DNA of 33,780 bases from Desulfobulbaceae bacterium (GTDB lineage Bacteria > Desulfobacterota > Desulfobulbia > Desulfobulbales > Desulfobulbaceae), in assembly GCA_024763055.1 (NCBI GenBank), contig JANTGH010000023.1, positions 1 through 33,780 of the forward strand, in the 5' to 3' direction. The notes beneath the pieces were generated by a model, which was given only the letters and a program-made list of their open reading frames with translations, made no database searches and had not been told where the DNA came from. Positions within the stretch are counted from its first letter, which is position 1. Each line of letters begins with the position of its first letter. The translations under genes were made by a program, and so were the position numbers. Below are positions 16,193 through 24,588 of this stretch, piece after piece.

Positions 16193-16681
16193 ATGAAGAG
16201 AATCGGTGTTTCCGTTGTTATGCTGGTTTTGTCATGTTTTCTGGCGTCATGTGTTCATAATTCGACATCCGGCCAGGCGGCGGAACAGGTGAAAAAACCG
16301 CAAATAAACTATATTCCCGACGCATCACGGGTAAAAAACCCTATCAAAACCATTACAACACTGCTGGAAGAGCAGCCACCCGCCTATGGGTATATTCCAA
16401 GTGACCTCAAAGTAACCGACAAAGCCATCAGGATGACCGTGGCCGCCGGAGGCTATTGGTTTACCTTTGGCGCACCGGTACCCGGCCAGAAAAAACAGGA
16501 GATTTATTATTACAAAACGCTGGGGACTCCTGTTGTTTCAAAACCTGAGAATGAATCGGTCTGGAATGTACAGATAATGGATAAACACGGCAATGTATTG
16601 TACTGGTTGTTTACCGACACCAGGGAAGATGCCGAGCGTTTTGCCGATGCCTTGTATTATATGATTCTCCATCATAAATAA
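16193..16681 (+). CDS. Small lipoprotein heading the second polyketide operon
   Basis: A 162-residue lipoprotein with a clear signal peptide and lipobox LASC (Cys20). The ribosome site GAGGGG precedes the ATG. The mature part is a small alpha/beta protein with aromatic-rich strands (GGYWFTFGAPVPG, EIYYYKTLG, NVLYWLFTDTREDAERFADALYYMI). I do not recognise a named family. As the first gene of an operon of ACP, dehydratase, radical SAM and ketosynthase genes it is probably part of product handling in the envelope. No outer-membrane avoidance signal (Asp after Cys) is seen: residue 2 of the mature protein is Val, so outer-membrane sorting is expected. Confidence 0.78.
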   Translation: MKRIGVSVVMLVLSCFLASCVHNSTSGQAAEQVKKPQINYIPDASRVKNPIKTITTLLEEQPPAYGYIPSDLKVTDKAIRMTVAAGGYWFTFGAPVPGQKKQEIYYYKTLGTPVVSKPENESVWNVQIMDKHGNVLYWLFTDTREDAERFADALYYMILHHK

Positions 16682-16719
16682 ATTTGTATGATTATTGTCT
16701 GCATATCCGGTAATGTCCC

Positions 16720-17079
16720 ATGACCTTGAGACACACCGTTTCCTCCTTAGCCACCAATATGGTGGGTAAGATATGTATTCCGGAGGACTCTCCCTGGTTT
16801 AACGGTCATTTCCCCGATGAGCCCATTTTCCCGGGTATTGCTCAGATAGAGTTGGCTTGTGATCTCATTGCCGATGAGTTGCAGGTACCGCTACAGCTGA
16901 TCCGTCTGAGTCGGGTCAAGTTTAAAAAAATTGTTCGTCCGGGAGAAATTCTTGACATTCGCGCTACGTGCGGCAATAAAGAAAATTCATATACCTTTAC
17001 AATAATGAGCGAGGGACGAGAGACGTGTTCCGGCATGATCATCCTGCAACCCTCGACAACCACATCACAGTCGCCATGA
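16720..17079 (+). CDS. FabZ-like 3-hydroxyacyl-ACP dehydratase
   Basis: A 119-residue single-hotdog protein. The catalytic motif FNGHFPDEPIFPGI carries His30, and Glu44 lies in GIAQIELA, both at the expected spacing for FabZ/FabA-type dehydratases. The C-terminal KFKKIVRPGE is the family strand. It is a little shorter than FabZ (about 140-150), missing part of the N-terminus. No strong ribosome site precedes the ATG. It overlaps the following ACP gene by 4 bp. It likely acts on a chain held by that ACP and is a different subtype from the dehydratase at 11333. Confidence 0.85.
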   Translation: MTLRHTVSSLATNMVGKICIPEDSPWFNGHFPDEPIFPGIAQIELACDLIADELQVPLQLIRLSRVKFKKIVRPGEILDIRATCGNKENSYTFTIMSEGRETCSGMIILQPSTTTSQSP

Positions 17080-17339
17080 GCAACGACAGCACCACCGTGA
17101 CCAAAATCGCCGAAATCATCATCAACGAGCTCAAGCTTGAAGATGTCACCCCGGAAAGCTTTGATGCCGATCTCGATCTGGTCGATGAAGTCGGCATTGA
17201 CTCCATGGACCTGGCAACCATTGCCCTCGTTCTCCGGGACGAATACGGCATACGGATCGATGAGGACGATTATCCCAAGCTGACCACTGTCCGCATCATT
17301 GCCGCTTATATCGAAGACAAACTGAACAGCAACGATTAG
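17076..17339 (+). CDS. Acyl carrier protein 2
   Basis: An 87-residue acidic ACP with the phosphopantetheine site at Ser43 in VGIDSMDLATI. The start is the ATG at 17076, which overlaps the dehydratase stop (ATGA); the frame is open back to 17025 but that part lies inside the dehydratase gene. The helix II sequence after the Ser (LATIALVLRDEYGI) differs from ACP 1 and ACP 3, so each carrier probably docks with different partners. It is followed 3 bp later by the radical SAM gene, which makes an ACP-bound substrate for the radical SAM pair plausible. Confidence 0.92.
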   Translation: MSNDSTTVTKIAEIIINELKLEDVTPESFDADLDLVDEVGIDSMDLATIALVLRDEYGIRIDEDDYPKLTTVRIIAAYIEDKLNSND

Positions 17340-17342
17340 CCC

Positions 17343-18395
17343 GTGCAGAGCCCGCAGAAGGAGTATAAATTCTCCGACATCATCGCCGATCCGGTTATTA
17401 GAAAGCGCTGGGAAAAGGTGCGTAGATATTTCTTTCTGCGTGAATCCACCTATGACATGAGCAACCGGTGCAATATCCGCTGCGAGGGATGCTATTATTT
17501 TACCGGTGAAAAACAGTTTGCCGACACCAACAGTGATCCCGCCGCCTGGCGAAATCTTTTCCTTGAGGAAAAGAAACGGGGCATAACCTTTGTGGTGCTG
17601 GCCGGGGCGGAACCGGCCCTGGAGCCGGAACTGTGCGAGGTTTGTTTTCAGGAGATTCCTCTTGGCGCCATTGCAACCAATGGCCTCAAACCCATTCCAA
17701 AACACATCGATTATCGAATGCACATCTCGGTATGGGGGAATGACCAGACCAGCCTTGCCGTTCGCAAGGCCCCGGACATGCTCCTCCGACAGATGGACAA
17801 CTATAAAAACGATCCCAGGGCCGTGTTCGTCTACACCTTTTCGCCGGTAAACATTGATGAGGCCCGGGAAGTCACCCAACTGCTGGCTGAAAACGGCCAA
17901 CAGATAACCTTTAACATGTTCTCGGCCCCTGTGGGCTACAACGGGCATCTGCGACATACCGCCGGGACGCTTGCCCACACCCGACAGGTCATGACCGAGC
18001 TGCTGTCCGAGTTTCCCGAAACCGTGCTCTTTTCACCGTACAATATTATCGCCCACACCGAAGAAAAGGGGTTGCATGAACTGTTTTCCTGCTCCTATCC
18101 CCGAATGAATCCGTCCACGGATATTGGCCTGGGCCGTTCCTTTCGCCAGTACCGCACCGATCTGCAGTGGGATCGGGATGCCGCCTGCTGCGTGCCGGAT
18201 ACCGATTGTGGCGACTGCCGCCATTATGCGGCCGGCAGCGCCGTGGTCACGGCCAGGATGTATCGCCATGCCACTGACCCCAAGACGTTTTCCGCCTGGC
18301 TGGACTATGTTGACACCTACCTTGCGGTCTGGGTACGTCGGTATGAGAAGGGAGACAACCTCTGCCCTGATCCGAAAATTCCGCCTGCTCAGTAA
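17343..18395 (+). CDS. Radical SAM enzyme with C-terminal auxiliary-cluster cysteines (paralog A)
   Basis: A 350-residue protein starting with GTG. The SAM-cluster cysteines are C43, C47 and C50 (CNIRCEGC). The usual GGEP SAM-binding motif is altered to GAEP near 88-91. A C-terminal group, C250, C282, C283, C289 and C292 (CCVPDTDCGDC), suggests an auxiliary iron-sulfur cluster of SPASM/twitch type. There is no B12 domain. It is clearly paralogous to the next gene: both share a CxxxCxxC-[YF][YF]F start, ATNGL, a SVWG/SLWG motif, Y-x-x-T/I-x-P, and the C-terminal cysteine group. Its place between ACP and ketosynthase genes implies action on a polyketide or its precursor. Reaction unknown. Confidence 0.83.
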   Translation: MQSPQKEYKFSDIIADPVIRKRWEKVRRYFFLRESTYDMSNRCNIRCEGCYYFTGEKQFADTNSDPAAWRNLFLEEKKRGITFVVLAGAEPALEPELCEVCFQEIPLGAIATNGLKPIPKHIDYRMHISVWGNDQTSLAVRKAPDMLLRQMDNYKNDPRAVFVYTFSPVNIDEAREVTQLLAENGQQITFNMFSAPVGYNGHLRHTAGTLAHTRQVMTELLSEFPETVLFSPYNIIAHTEEKGLHELFSCSYPRMNPSTDIGLGRSFRQYRTDLQWDRDAACCVPDTDCGDCRHYAAGSAVVTARMYRHATDPKTFSAWLDYVDTYLAVWVRRYEKGDNLCPDPKIPPAQ

Positions 18396-18444
18396 TCCCC
18401 TCTGCAACCCGGTATAAAACCAGAAAACTTGAAATAAAAATACA

Positions 18445-19443
18445 ATGATAACCGTCAGTTCCCTGCTCGATGACTACTGGTACGAGCGGTATAAAAAAAT
18501 ATCAAAACTCAACATCCGCAGCTCTATCTACGATGTGACCGACCGCTGCAACCTGCGCTGCAAGGGCTGCTTTTTCTTTTCCTCGGGCGAGCATGAACGG
18601 GCCTCTGAAGAAAAAGACGTGAACAAATGGCATGGCTTTGTTGAAAAAGAGATGGCGCGCGGCGTCAACCTGGCCATTCTCATCGGCGGCGAACCCACGC
18701 TCTGCCTGGACCGGATAGAGGCCTTTTACAAACGGCTGCCCACCTTCTGCGCCACCAACGGATTGATCAAGGTGCCGAGGGATCGTTTTCCGGACATGAT
18801 GGTCGGCCTCTCGCTCTGGGGTGATGCGGAAGATGAGAAAATCCTGCGCGGCAAGGACACCTTCAAGATCTCAAGCGCCAACTACGAGGGTGATCCCCAC
18901 GCCTATTACCTGTACACCATCACCCCGAAACAACTTGGAAAAACCGAGAAAATCATCAAAAAAATTCAGGATGTCGGCCTCAAGGTCCACATGCAGCTGC
19001 TGTCTAATGATGAAGGAGTGGACGGATTTTCCTGGCAGCCGGAAGAGCTTGTTGAGGTGCGGGCTGAAATGGATGACATGCTGGATAAATATCCGGGAAC
19101 AGTGATTTCATCAAAATACTACCATGAAGTCATCACCACCGGCAAAATGCTGGATCGAACATTCGGCTGGATGGAATGCCCCTCGGTGACCGAACCCATC
19201 GATAAGCGCAATCCCCGCCCGAAACGGCTGACCAACTTTATCCGCTGGGCCTCGGATTTGCAGACCATGCACCGCTGCTGCACCTCGGAGACCCGTGACT
19301 GTTCCACCTGCAAGGACGGCGCCGCCCACATGAGCTGGGTCATGGTCAACAAACGAGCCCACATCAAAACGAGCAAAGATCTGCAGAACTGGATCGAGGT
19401 GTACGAGATGTTCGCCAAGCTTTATCAGTTTATCCCCTGGTAG
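18445..19443 (+). CDS. Radical SAM enzyme with C-terminal auxiliary-cluster cysteines (paralog B)
   Basis: A 332-residue paralog of the preceding protein. The SAM-cluster cysteines are C35, C39 and C42 (CNLRCKGC), and the SAM-binding motif is intact as GGEP near 81-84. C-terminal cysteines C245, C278, C279, C286 and C289 (CCTSETRDCSTC) mirror paralog A with one residue difference in spacing, supporting a shared auxiliary cluster. It is 49 bp downstream of paralog A and 5 bp upstream of a ketosynthase gene, so all are in one operon. The two may act as a pair on one substrate, with paralog A having the weaker SAM motif. Function not known. Confidence 0.85.
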   Translation: MITVSSLLDDYWYERYKKISKLNIRSSIYDVTDRCNLRCKGCFFFSSGEHERASEEKDVNKWHGFVEKEMARGVNLAILIGGEPTLCLDRIEAFYKRLPTFCATNGLIKVPRDRFPDMMVGLSLWGDAEDEKILRGKDTFKISSANYEGDPHAYYLYTITPKQLGKTEKIIKKIQDVGLKVHMQLLSNDEGVDGFSWQPEELVEVRAEMDDMLDKYPGTVISSKYYHEVITTGKMLDRTFGWMECPSVTEPIDKRNPRPKRLTNFIRWASDLQTMHRCCTSETRDCSTCKDGAAHMSWVMVNKRAHIKTSKDLQNWIEVYEMFAKLYQFIPW

Positions 19444-19448
19444 AATAG

Positions 19449-20720
19449 ATGGACGACAGGAGCGTGGTCATCCTTGGCTATGATGCCATCTCCCCCTTAG
19501 GCATCGACCTGAAAAGTCAGTGGCAGGGAGCGCTGGCCGGACAAAGCGGCATCGGCCCGCTGACCCGTTTTCCTTTGCCGGAAGATTTCCCGGTCACTAT
19601 TGCCGGTCAGGTTCCCGATATTGACGATCCTGCAATTGAGAGCAAAAAATATCCCTTCCTCAGCGCCCGTCATCAGGCTGCCTGGAGCTCGCCGGTTTTC
19701 AAATACTCGATGCTCACCGTGGCCCGGGCGCTTGAGCAAAGCCGGATTGAAATAACCCCTGATATCGCGCCCCGGGTGGCCGTCACTTACAGCTCGGCTA
19801 TCGGCGGTGTGGATGCGGTGCTGCGAGCCGACCGTCGATTGCGTGAAAAAAAAAGACTCCCCCATCCGTACGCCAATCCCAACGCCTGCATCAATATGGT
19901 CGGCGGCAAGATTGCCATCCAGACCGGTGCCCAGGGCCCGATAACCACAACGATTTCCGCCTGCGCCACCGGCCTTACTTCGATCATTATCGGCGCCATG
20001 TTTCTTGCCCGGGGCAGGGCCGATGTAGCCATCTGCGGGGCAGTGGATTTTGCCCTGGTTGAACCCATAGTCGCCGGTTTTTATACCATGAACGGAGTCT
20101 ACATCCCGAAAAAGGGAAGGGAAAATGAGCCGCCGGAAACAACGAGCCGCCCATTTTCCATGGACAGACGCGGGTTTGTCATCGCCGAAGGAGCCGGAGC
20201 AATTATTCTGGCTTCTAAAACATTTGCCCAAAGCCATGACCTTCCCTATATTTTCGAACTTGCAGGCTGGGGCATGACCACGGACGCGCATCATTTTGTG
20301 GCCCCGCATCTTCCCACGGTGAAGCGGTGCGTAAACGATGCCATCCAGGATGCAGGCATCGCTCCGGCGGACATTGATGCCGTCAACGCCCACGCCGCCT
20401 CCACAAAGGTCGGCGACAAGGTGGAGTATGACGCCCTGCGGGCAGTCTTCGGCAAGAACGAAGAGTTGCCTCCGGTCACTGCCAACAAATCACTCATCGG
20501 CCATGCCATGGGCGCCTCCAGCGCCATTGAAACCATTTTTGCCCTGCAGGGCATGCGGGAAAATATGCTGCCGCCCACGATCAATTATACGCCGGATCCG
20601 GAAATTGCAATCAACTGCGTGAGCGAGGGGAAGAGGGTCGTCAACCAGGAGTTTATTCTGAAAAACTCCTTTGGATTCGGCGGCTGCAATGCCTGCGCGG
20701 TATTTAAAAATATCTCCTGA
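19449..20720 (+). CDS. FabF-like ketosynthase (first of a tandem pair)
   Basis: A 423-residue ketosynthase with intact triad: Cys172 (SACATGL), His314 (NAHAAST, where NAHGTST is usual) and His352 (NKSLIGHAMG). Other landmarks are RRGFVIAEGAG, MTTDAHHFVAPH and the C-terminal NSFGFGGCNA. It should condense malonyl-ACP with an acyl chain. The Gly-Thr to Ala-Ala change near the first His could affect the decarboxylation site or specificity. It is 31 bp before a related ketosynthase gene. In aryl-polyene loci extra ketosynthases are thought to be used for starter or special extension steps. It begins 5 bp after radical SAM paralog B. Confidence 0.9.
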   Translation: MDDRSVVILGYDAISPLGIDLKSQWQGALAGQSGIGPLTRFPLPEDFPVTIAGQVPDIDDPAIESKKYPFLSARHQAAWSSPVFKYSMLTVARALEQSRIEITPDIAPRVAVTYSSAIGGVDAVLRADRRLREKKRLPHPYANPNACINMVGGKIAIQTGAQGPITTTISACATGLTSIIIGAMFLARGRADVAICGAVDFALVEPIVAGFYTMNGVYIPKKGRENEPPETTSRPFSMDRRGFVIAEGAGAIILASKTFAQSHDLPYIFELAGWGMTTDAHHFVAPHLPTVKRCVNDAIQDAGIAPADIDAVNAHAASTKVGDKVEYDALRAVFGKNEELPPVTANKSLIGHAMGASSAIETIFALQGMRENMLPPTINYTPDPEIAINCVSEGKRVVNQEFILKNSFGFGGCNACAVFKNIS

Positions 20721-20751
20721 AACCCAGAGAGAAAAGCGGAAAGAATAAGAA

Positions 20752-22017
20752 ATGAAACCGGCAAAAAACAGACGAGTATTTGTGGTCGGATACGATGCCG
20801 CCACCTGTCTCGGCAAAGACTTTGCCGCCACCTGGCAAGGCGCGGTGGCAGGCAGGGCCGGATTTCGTCGCCTGACCCGCTGCGCCACCAGCAGCCGCGC
20901 CGACGTGGTTGGAGAAATCCCGGATTGGGATCCGACCGACTTACCTTTCGTTGACCGCAAAGAGGCCTCGCTCTGGGACGCGGCCTACGTCTTCCTGACC
21001 ATGGAGGTCTGCCGCCGGGCGCTTGCACACGCCGGACTTGAAATGACGGCGGAAACAGGCCCCCGCACCGGCTGCCTGATCGGCTCGGCCTTAAACGGAA
21101 CCGATGCCTTTCGGGTCGCCATGGATAACTATGTCAACCGGGGCCCGTTCAAGGTCAGCCCCTACCTGCTGCCCAATGTCTGCGCCAACCTGCCGGCGGG
21201 CAAGGCCGGTATGCTGCTGGGTTTTACCGGGCCGATTTTTTCACCCCAGGGCGCCTGCGCCTCGGCAAACCATGCCATAGCAATCGGCGCCAGAATGATC
21301 CGGGACGGTGACTGCGACTTTGTCCTGGCAGGCGGCGTGGAAACCTGCCTGATACCGGAGATCATCCAGGGATTTGCCAACATGCTGGCTACCATCAAGG
21401 TCGGCCCCAAAGACCGGGCCCATACCGATCCGGCCCATGCCTCACGGCCCTTCAGTCTTGACCGCAAGGGCTTTGTGTTAGCGGAAGGCGCGGGTGTGCT
21501 GGTGCTTGCCGCAGAAGAGATGACGCTTGCGCATGGCCTTGCGCCCAAAGCTGAAATCGCCGGTATCGGCTGGAATTCCGATGCGCACCACTTTACCCGG
21601 CCCAACATGGAGACGGTCACCCGGGCCATGCAGGACGCCATCGAGGATGCGGAGATCAACGCCTCCGATATCGGAGCGATCAACGCCCACGGCACCTCGA
21701 CTCCCAAGGGTGATGCCACTGAGGCCGACTGTCTACGAAACATCTTCGGCAATAAAGTAGGCAAAATACCAATCTCGGCCAACAAGTCCCAGGTCGGTCA
21801 CAGCCTGGGTGCCTCCGCTGCAACCGAAGCAGCGCTGGCCATTGAGGCCATGCGCCAGGGAATTGTTCTACCGACGGTCAACCATATCCCGGACCCGGAG
21901 TTCAGTGATCTTGATGTGGTTCCCAACCAGACACGTCGCCATCCGCACGAGTTTGTGCTCTCCAATTCCTTTGGCTTTGGCGGCACCAACTGCTGTATTG
22001 TGTTCAAAGGAGTATAA
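20752..22017 (+). CDS. FabF-like ketosynthase (second of a tandem pair)
   Basis: A 421-residue ketosynthase with intact Cys169 (GACASANHA), His312 (NAHGTSTPKGDATE) and His349 (NKSQVGHSLGAS). It is similar in layout to its upstream neighbour (V[IV]xGYDA at the start, SDAHHFTRPN, NSFGFGGTN), so the two arose by duplication and have diverged. With the KS-CLF protein and DarB it makes five ketosynthase-fold domains in the window, four of them with an active-site Cys. Likely role: extension or starter condensation on one of the ACPs. It is followed by an 84-bp gap before the thioesterase. Confidence 0.91.
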   Translation: MKPAKNRRVFVVGYDAATCLGKDFAATWQGAVAGRAGFRRLTRCATSSRADVVGEIPDWDPTDLPFVDRKEASLWDAAYVFLTMEVCRRALAHAGLEMTAETGPRTGCLIGSALNGTDAFRVAMDNYVNRGPFKVSPYLLPNVCANLPAGKAGMLLGFTGPIFSPQGACASANHAIAIGARMIRDGDCDFVLAGGVETCLIPEIIQGFANMLATIKVGPKDRAHTDPAHASRPFSLDRKGFVLAEGAGVLVLAAEEMTLAHGLAPKAEIAGIGWNSDAHHFTRPNMETVTRAMQDAIEDAEINASDIGAINAHGTSTPKGDATEADCLRNIFGNKVGKIPISANKSQVGHSLGASAATEAALAIEAMRQGIVLPTVNHIPDPEFSDLDVVPNQTRRHPHEFVLSNSFGFGGTNCCIVFKGV

Positions 22018-22101
22018 GCCTCTGCCGGCAAACCAGCGATCAGAAGGCCGGTATATTTTAAACAGATGGAATCCAGGTAGCTGATAAGAGGGTAGAAAGA
22101 A

Positions 22102-22575
22102 ATGCGACCCAGACCATTCATCCCGGAGTTGCTCGATGGCTCCTATGTCAAAGATGGCAACAGCGGAAAAATATGGCACCGGTGCGAATTGCGCACCCTG
22201 TATGTGGACACCGACCGATCGCAGGTGGTCTATCACGCCAACTACCTGAAATATTTTGAGTTCGGCAGGGCATCGCTGATGCGTGAGGCCTCCTATCCCT
22301 ATAAAAAAATCGAAGAAAGCGGCTATATCTATCCCATCATCAAAACCGAGCTCAACTATTACACCCCTCTTTTTTATGATGACCTGATGTATATCCATAC
22401 CCGGCCCGGCGCCCTGGAACTGGTCAAGTTACAATTTGATTACCTGATAACAAGGGCTGACAATGGAGAAATCGTCTGTACCGGCTTTACCCGGCACTGC
22501 GCGGTCAGTTCAAACGGTATTCCCGTTGAGATTGATGACAAGACGAGAAAGCTCTGGCAGGAATTTCCCCGCTGA
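22102..22575 (+). CDS. Acyl thioesterase of the 4HBT/YbgC type
   Basis: A 157-residue hotdog protein. The motif YVDTDRSQVVYHANYLKYFEFGRASLM (35-61) is the signature of YbgC/FadM-like 4-hydroxybenzoyl-CoA thioesterases, with Asp36 or Asp38 as the expected catalytic acid; Gly of the usual DTDxxGxVYH is replaced by Gln. It would release or edit an acyl chain from ACP or CoA. In aryl-polyene loci a thioesterase of this sort is common and its place next to the PKS-type dehydratase fits. Ribosome site AGGG precedes the ATG. The stop overlaps the next start by 1 bp (TGATG). Confidence 0.88.
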   Translation: MRPRPFIPELLDGSYVKDGNSGKIWHRCELRTLYVDTDRSQVVYHANYLKYFEFGRASLMREASYPYKKIEESGYIYPIIKTELNYYTPLFYDDLMYIHTRPGALELVKLQFDYLITRADNGEIVCTGFTRHCAVSSNGIPVEIDDKTRKLWQEFPR

Positions 22576-23381
22576 TGACCGCAGTCCGCTTTCCCGTAAC
22601 CCTGGCAATCCAGCCCTGGTTTTATGACCATGCCTTTGGCGGCCGCGCAGTACTTCCCGCAGTTGAAACACTGCGTCTGCTGGCGGCCACGGTCAAAGAA
22701 TACTACCCGGAGATTGTTGTCCGGCACATGACAATGGCCCGGTTTGCCAGGTTTCTTGAACTGCCGCCTGAGACCGGCTCCATCAAGCTCATGGTCGAAT
22801 GCGCAAGAGAGGACAAAGGGGCAATACGGGCGGCGCTGTTCAGCCGGGTCAGGTTCAAGGCCATGCGCAGAATGATTGAACACGGCAGGGTTTTTTTCCC
22901 GGACACAGAGACGGTTGCCCATGGTGAAAATACCATCAGCACCCTGCCGATAAAAAAAATAATGAAAAAAATTTCCGCAAAAGAAATCTATACGAAACTG
23001 GTCCCGTTTGGTCCGGCCTATCAGACACTGACAGGAACTCTTTTTCTCTCGACCGAAGAGGCCCGGGGAACGTTGCAGGCGCCTTCCCTGCCGACAACCG
23101 GCCCGGGGACGGAACTTCTCGGCTCACCGTTTCCTCTGGACGGCGCTCTGCATGCGGCCTGTGTTCATGGACAACAATATGTTGATTTTATACCTTTTCC
23201 GGTGGGATTTGGCAAACGTATCATCCACAAACCGACCCGGCCGGGAAAGAGCTACAGTACTCTCATCACGGCCCGCGCACGAACCAGGGAAGAGCTGCTT
23301 TTTGATCTAAAAATTTTTGACGAAAGCGAAAAGATCTGTGAAAGCGTTACCGGCATCCGCATGCGACATGTTCTTTTTTGA
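22575..23381 (+). CDS. Polyketide-synthase-type double-hotdog dehydratase
   Basis: A 268-residue stand-alone dehydratase of the PS-DH type normally found as a domain of modular polyketide synthases. The first hotdog has His19 in DHAFGGRAVLPAVE, matching HxxxGxxxLP(A)xE. The second has Asp189 in PLDGALHAA and the family pattern YTKLVPFGPAYQTL around 139-152. Together these are the catalytic His-Asp pair. It would dehydrate a 3-hydroxyacyl intermediate. It is the third dehydratase type in the window and lies at the end of the long operon, overlapped by 1 bp with the thioesterase. It could handle a different chain length or a non-standard step (for example forming a cis or displaced double bond). 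Confidence 0.85.
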   Translation: MTAVRFPVTLAIQPWFYDHAFGGRAVLPAVETLRLLAATVKEYYPEIVVRHMTMARFARFLELPPETGSIKLMVECAREDKGAIRAALFSRVRFKAMRRMIEHGRVFFPDTETVAHGENTISTLPIKKIMKKISAKEIYTKLVPFGPAYQTLTGTLFLSTEEARGTLQAPSLPTTGPGTELLGSPFPLDGALHAACVHGQQYVDFIPFPVGFGKRIIHKPTRPGKSYSTLITARARTREELLFDLKIFDESEKICESVTGIRMRHVLF

Positions 23382-23388
23382 CAAGCCC

Positions 23389-23760
23389 TTAGGCCGTCAT
23401 CTTGATAAGTTTTTCCATGGTTATTCTCGTCAGCCAACGCATGAAGATCAGCGAATAGGTTGCTCCGGAAAGATACATACCAAACAGAAAAACCAGATGC
23501 GACAGGCCGTAAACGAGTGGACAACCGATAGCGCCAAGCCAGGGTTCATGAAACCTGACGGACAGAAAACCGATGGCGGCAACCGCCGGCCAGCCAAGAA
23601 CAAAGCTGAAGGCAATGGCAAAGACACCGATTAAAATCACGGGCGTCGGTTTCTCCTTAAATGGCGACAAATCGGCCTTCTCTTCAATGGCGGAACGGAC
23701 AAAATCCGTCCGGGCTATTTTCCGTATGCTCTCTCTGATCATCAGGGTCGGCGTCAACAC
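23389..23760 (-). CDS. Small membrane protein of unknown function, opposite to its neighbours
   Basis: A 123-residue protein with three hydrophobic stretches (VILIGVFAIAFSFVLGW, a second around AAIGFL and GAIGCPLVYGLSHLVFLFGMYL, and a third near SLIFMRWL). The N-terminal part is basic and helical (IRESIRKIARTDFVRSAIEEK). No family recognised. It is transcribed against the flow, between the dehydratase at 23381 (convergent) and the glycosyltransferase (divergent start, 12 bp away). The coding call rests on amino acid composition and on the neat fit between genes; the plus-strand frame in the same place looks like a shadow. An alternative start is Met7. Confidence 0.6.
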   Translation of the reverse strand: MLTPTLMIRESIRKIARTDFVRSAIEEKADLSPFKEKPTPVILIGVFAIAFSFVLGWPAVAAIGFLSVRFHEPWLGAIGCPLVYGLSHLVFLFGMYLSGATYSLIFMRWLTRITMEKLIKMTA

Positions 23761-23772
23761 GTCTTTGCATTA

Positions 23773-24582
23773 GTGGGCAAAAAAATCTTGCCACAACAAC
23801 CTATACCACAACAGGTTCGACAATCAAGAGGGAATAGAATCGACAACGTGCAGACACACAATCCCGAGGCCCGGCCTTGCGGCTGGGATTTTTTTGACAG
23901 GATCTACTGTATTTCCCTTGACGACCGCAGTGACCGGCGCTTTCAGGCAAGGGACCAGTTTGCCTCCATCAATCTGCTGGATCGGGTCGAGTTTGTTCTT
24001 GTCACGAGGCACCCGCTGAACAGGGAACAGGGAATTTTCGAATCCCATATCCAGTGTTTGAAAAGAGGCCTTGCCGCCGGCGCCAAAACCATTTTAATCT
24101 TTGAAGATGATGTTTTTTTCAAAAATTTTGACCATAACGCACTGACCAGAGCATGCCGGTGCCTGCACAAAAAAAAATGGAACGCGTTTTTTTTAGGCTG
24201 CATTACCTCGGGCAGCCGCAGAATAAAAAAACATGCTCTTGCGGCCGTCACCTATCGATGTCTGTCCCATGGCTACGCCGTTCACCATGATTTTGCAAAA
24301 AAAATCATTCGGGAAAAATGGCAGAACGTTCCCTACGACACCATGTTGAAGCGCCATAATACTGAATTTTACGCGCTCTATCCCATGTGCGCCTTTCAGG
24401 GACTTTCCAAAAGCGACAACCAGACGATGGCCATTGACCGGATGCGTCGTCTCTGCGGCGGCCTGCCCTTTCTTCAGCAAGTCAACGAATTCTACCAGAA
24501 CCATAAGCGAACACTTATTGCAACCCATCTCATTGGGCTGTTGCTCCTGGGCGCCCTGACAGTCAAATTATTATTGTACTGA
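23773..24582 (+). CDS. Family-25-like glycosyltransferase with C-terminal membrane anchor
   Basis: A 269-residue protein. Residues 42-56 (DRIYCISLDDRSDRR) and 88-115 (FESHIQCLKRGL... ILIFEDDVFF) match the LPS/family-25 glycosyltransferase pattern, in which EDD (111-113) binds the metal and sugar nucleotide. Later, CLSHGYAVHHDFAKKI and PYDTMLKR are also family-like. A hydrophobic anchor occupies about 247-268. The GTG at 23773 is the longest start but lacks a ribosome site; a GTG at 23848 with AGAGGGA upstream is an alternative that keeps the whole domain. It is 6 bp before the exporter gene. It could glycosylate the pigment or its lipid acceptor. Confidence 0.75.
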   Translation: MGKKILPQQPIPQQVRQSRGNRIDNVQTHNPEARPCGWDFFDRIYCISLDDRSDRRFQARDQFASINLLDRVEFVLVTRHPLNREQGIFESHIQCLKRGLAAGAKTILIFEDDVFFKNFDHNALTRACRCLHKKKWNAFFLGCITSGSRRIKKHALAAVTYRCLSHGYAVHHDFAKKIIREKWQNVPYDTMLKRHNTEFYALYPMCAFQGLSKSDNQTMAIDRMRRLCGGLPFLQQVNEFYQNHKRTLIATHLIGLLLLGALTVKLLLY

Positions 24583-24588
24583 AAAAAG

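Noticed and set aside
16842-17978. A 378-codon open frame on the minus strand
   Set aside because: It lies opposite a FabZ-like dehydratase, an ACP and a radical SAM gene that all have clear motifs; its translation has no recognisable domain. It is a by-product of codon bias.
19497-20393. A 298-codon open frame on the minus strand
   Set aside because: It is antisense to a ketosynthase with an intact catalytic triad and shows no domain pattern.
23317-23634. A plus-strand frame overlapping the small membrane protein gene
   Set aside because: Its translation is rich in charged and low-complexity residues with no fold pattern, while the minus-strand frame shows clear membrane helices.
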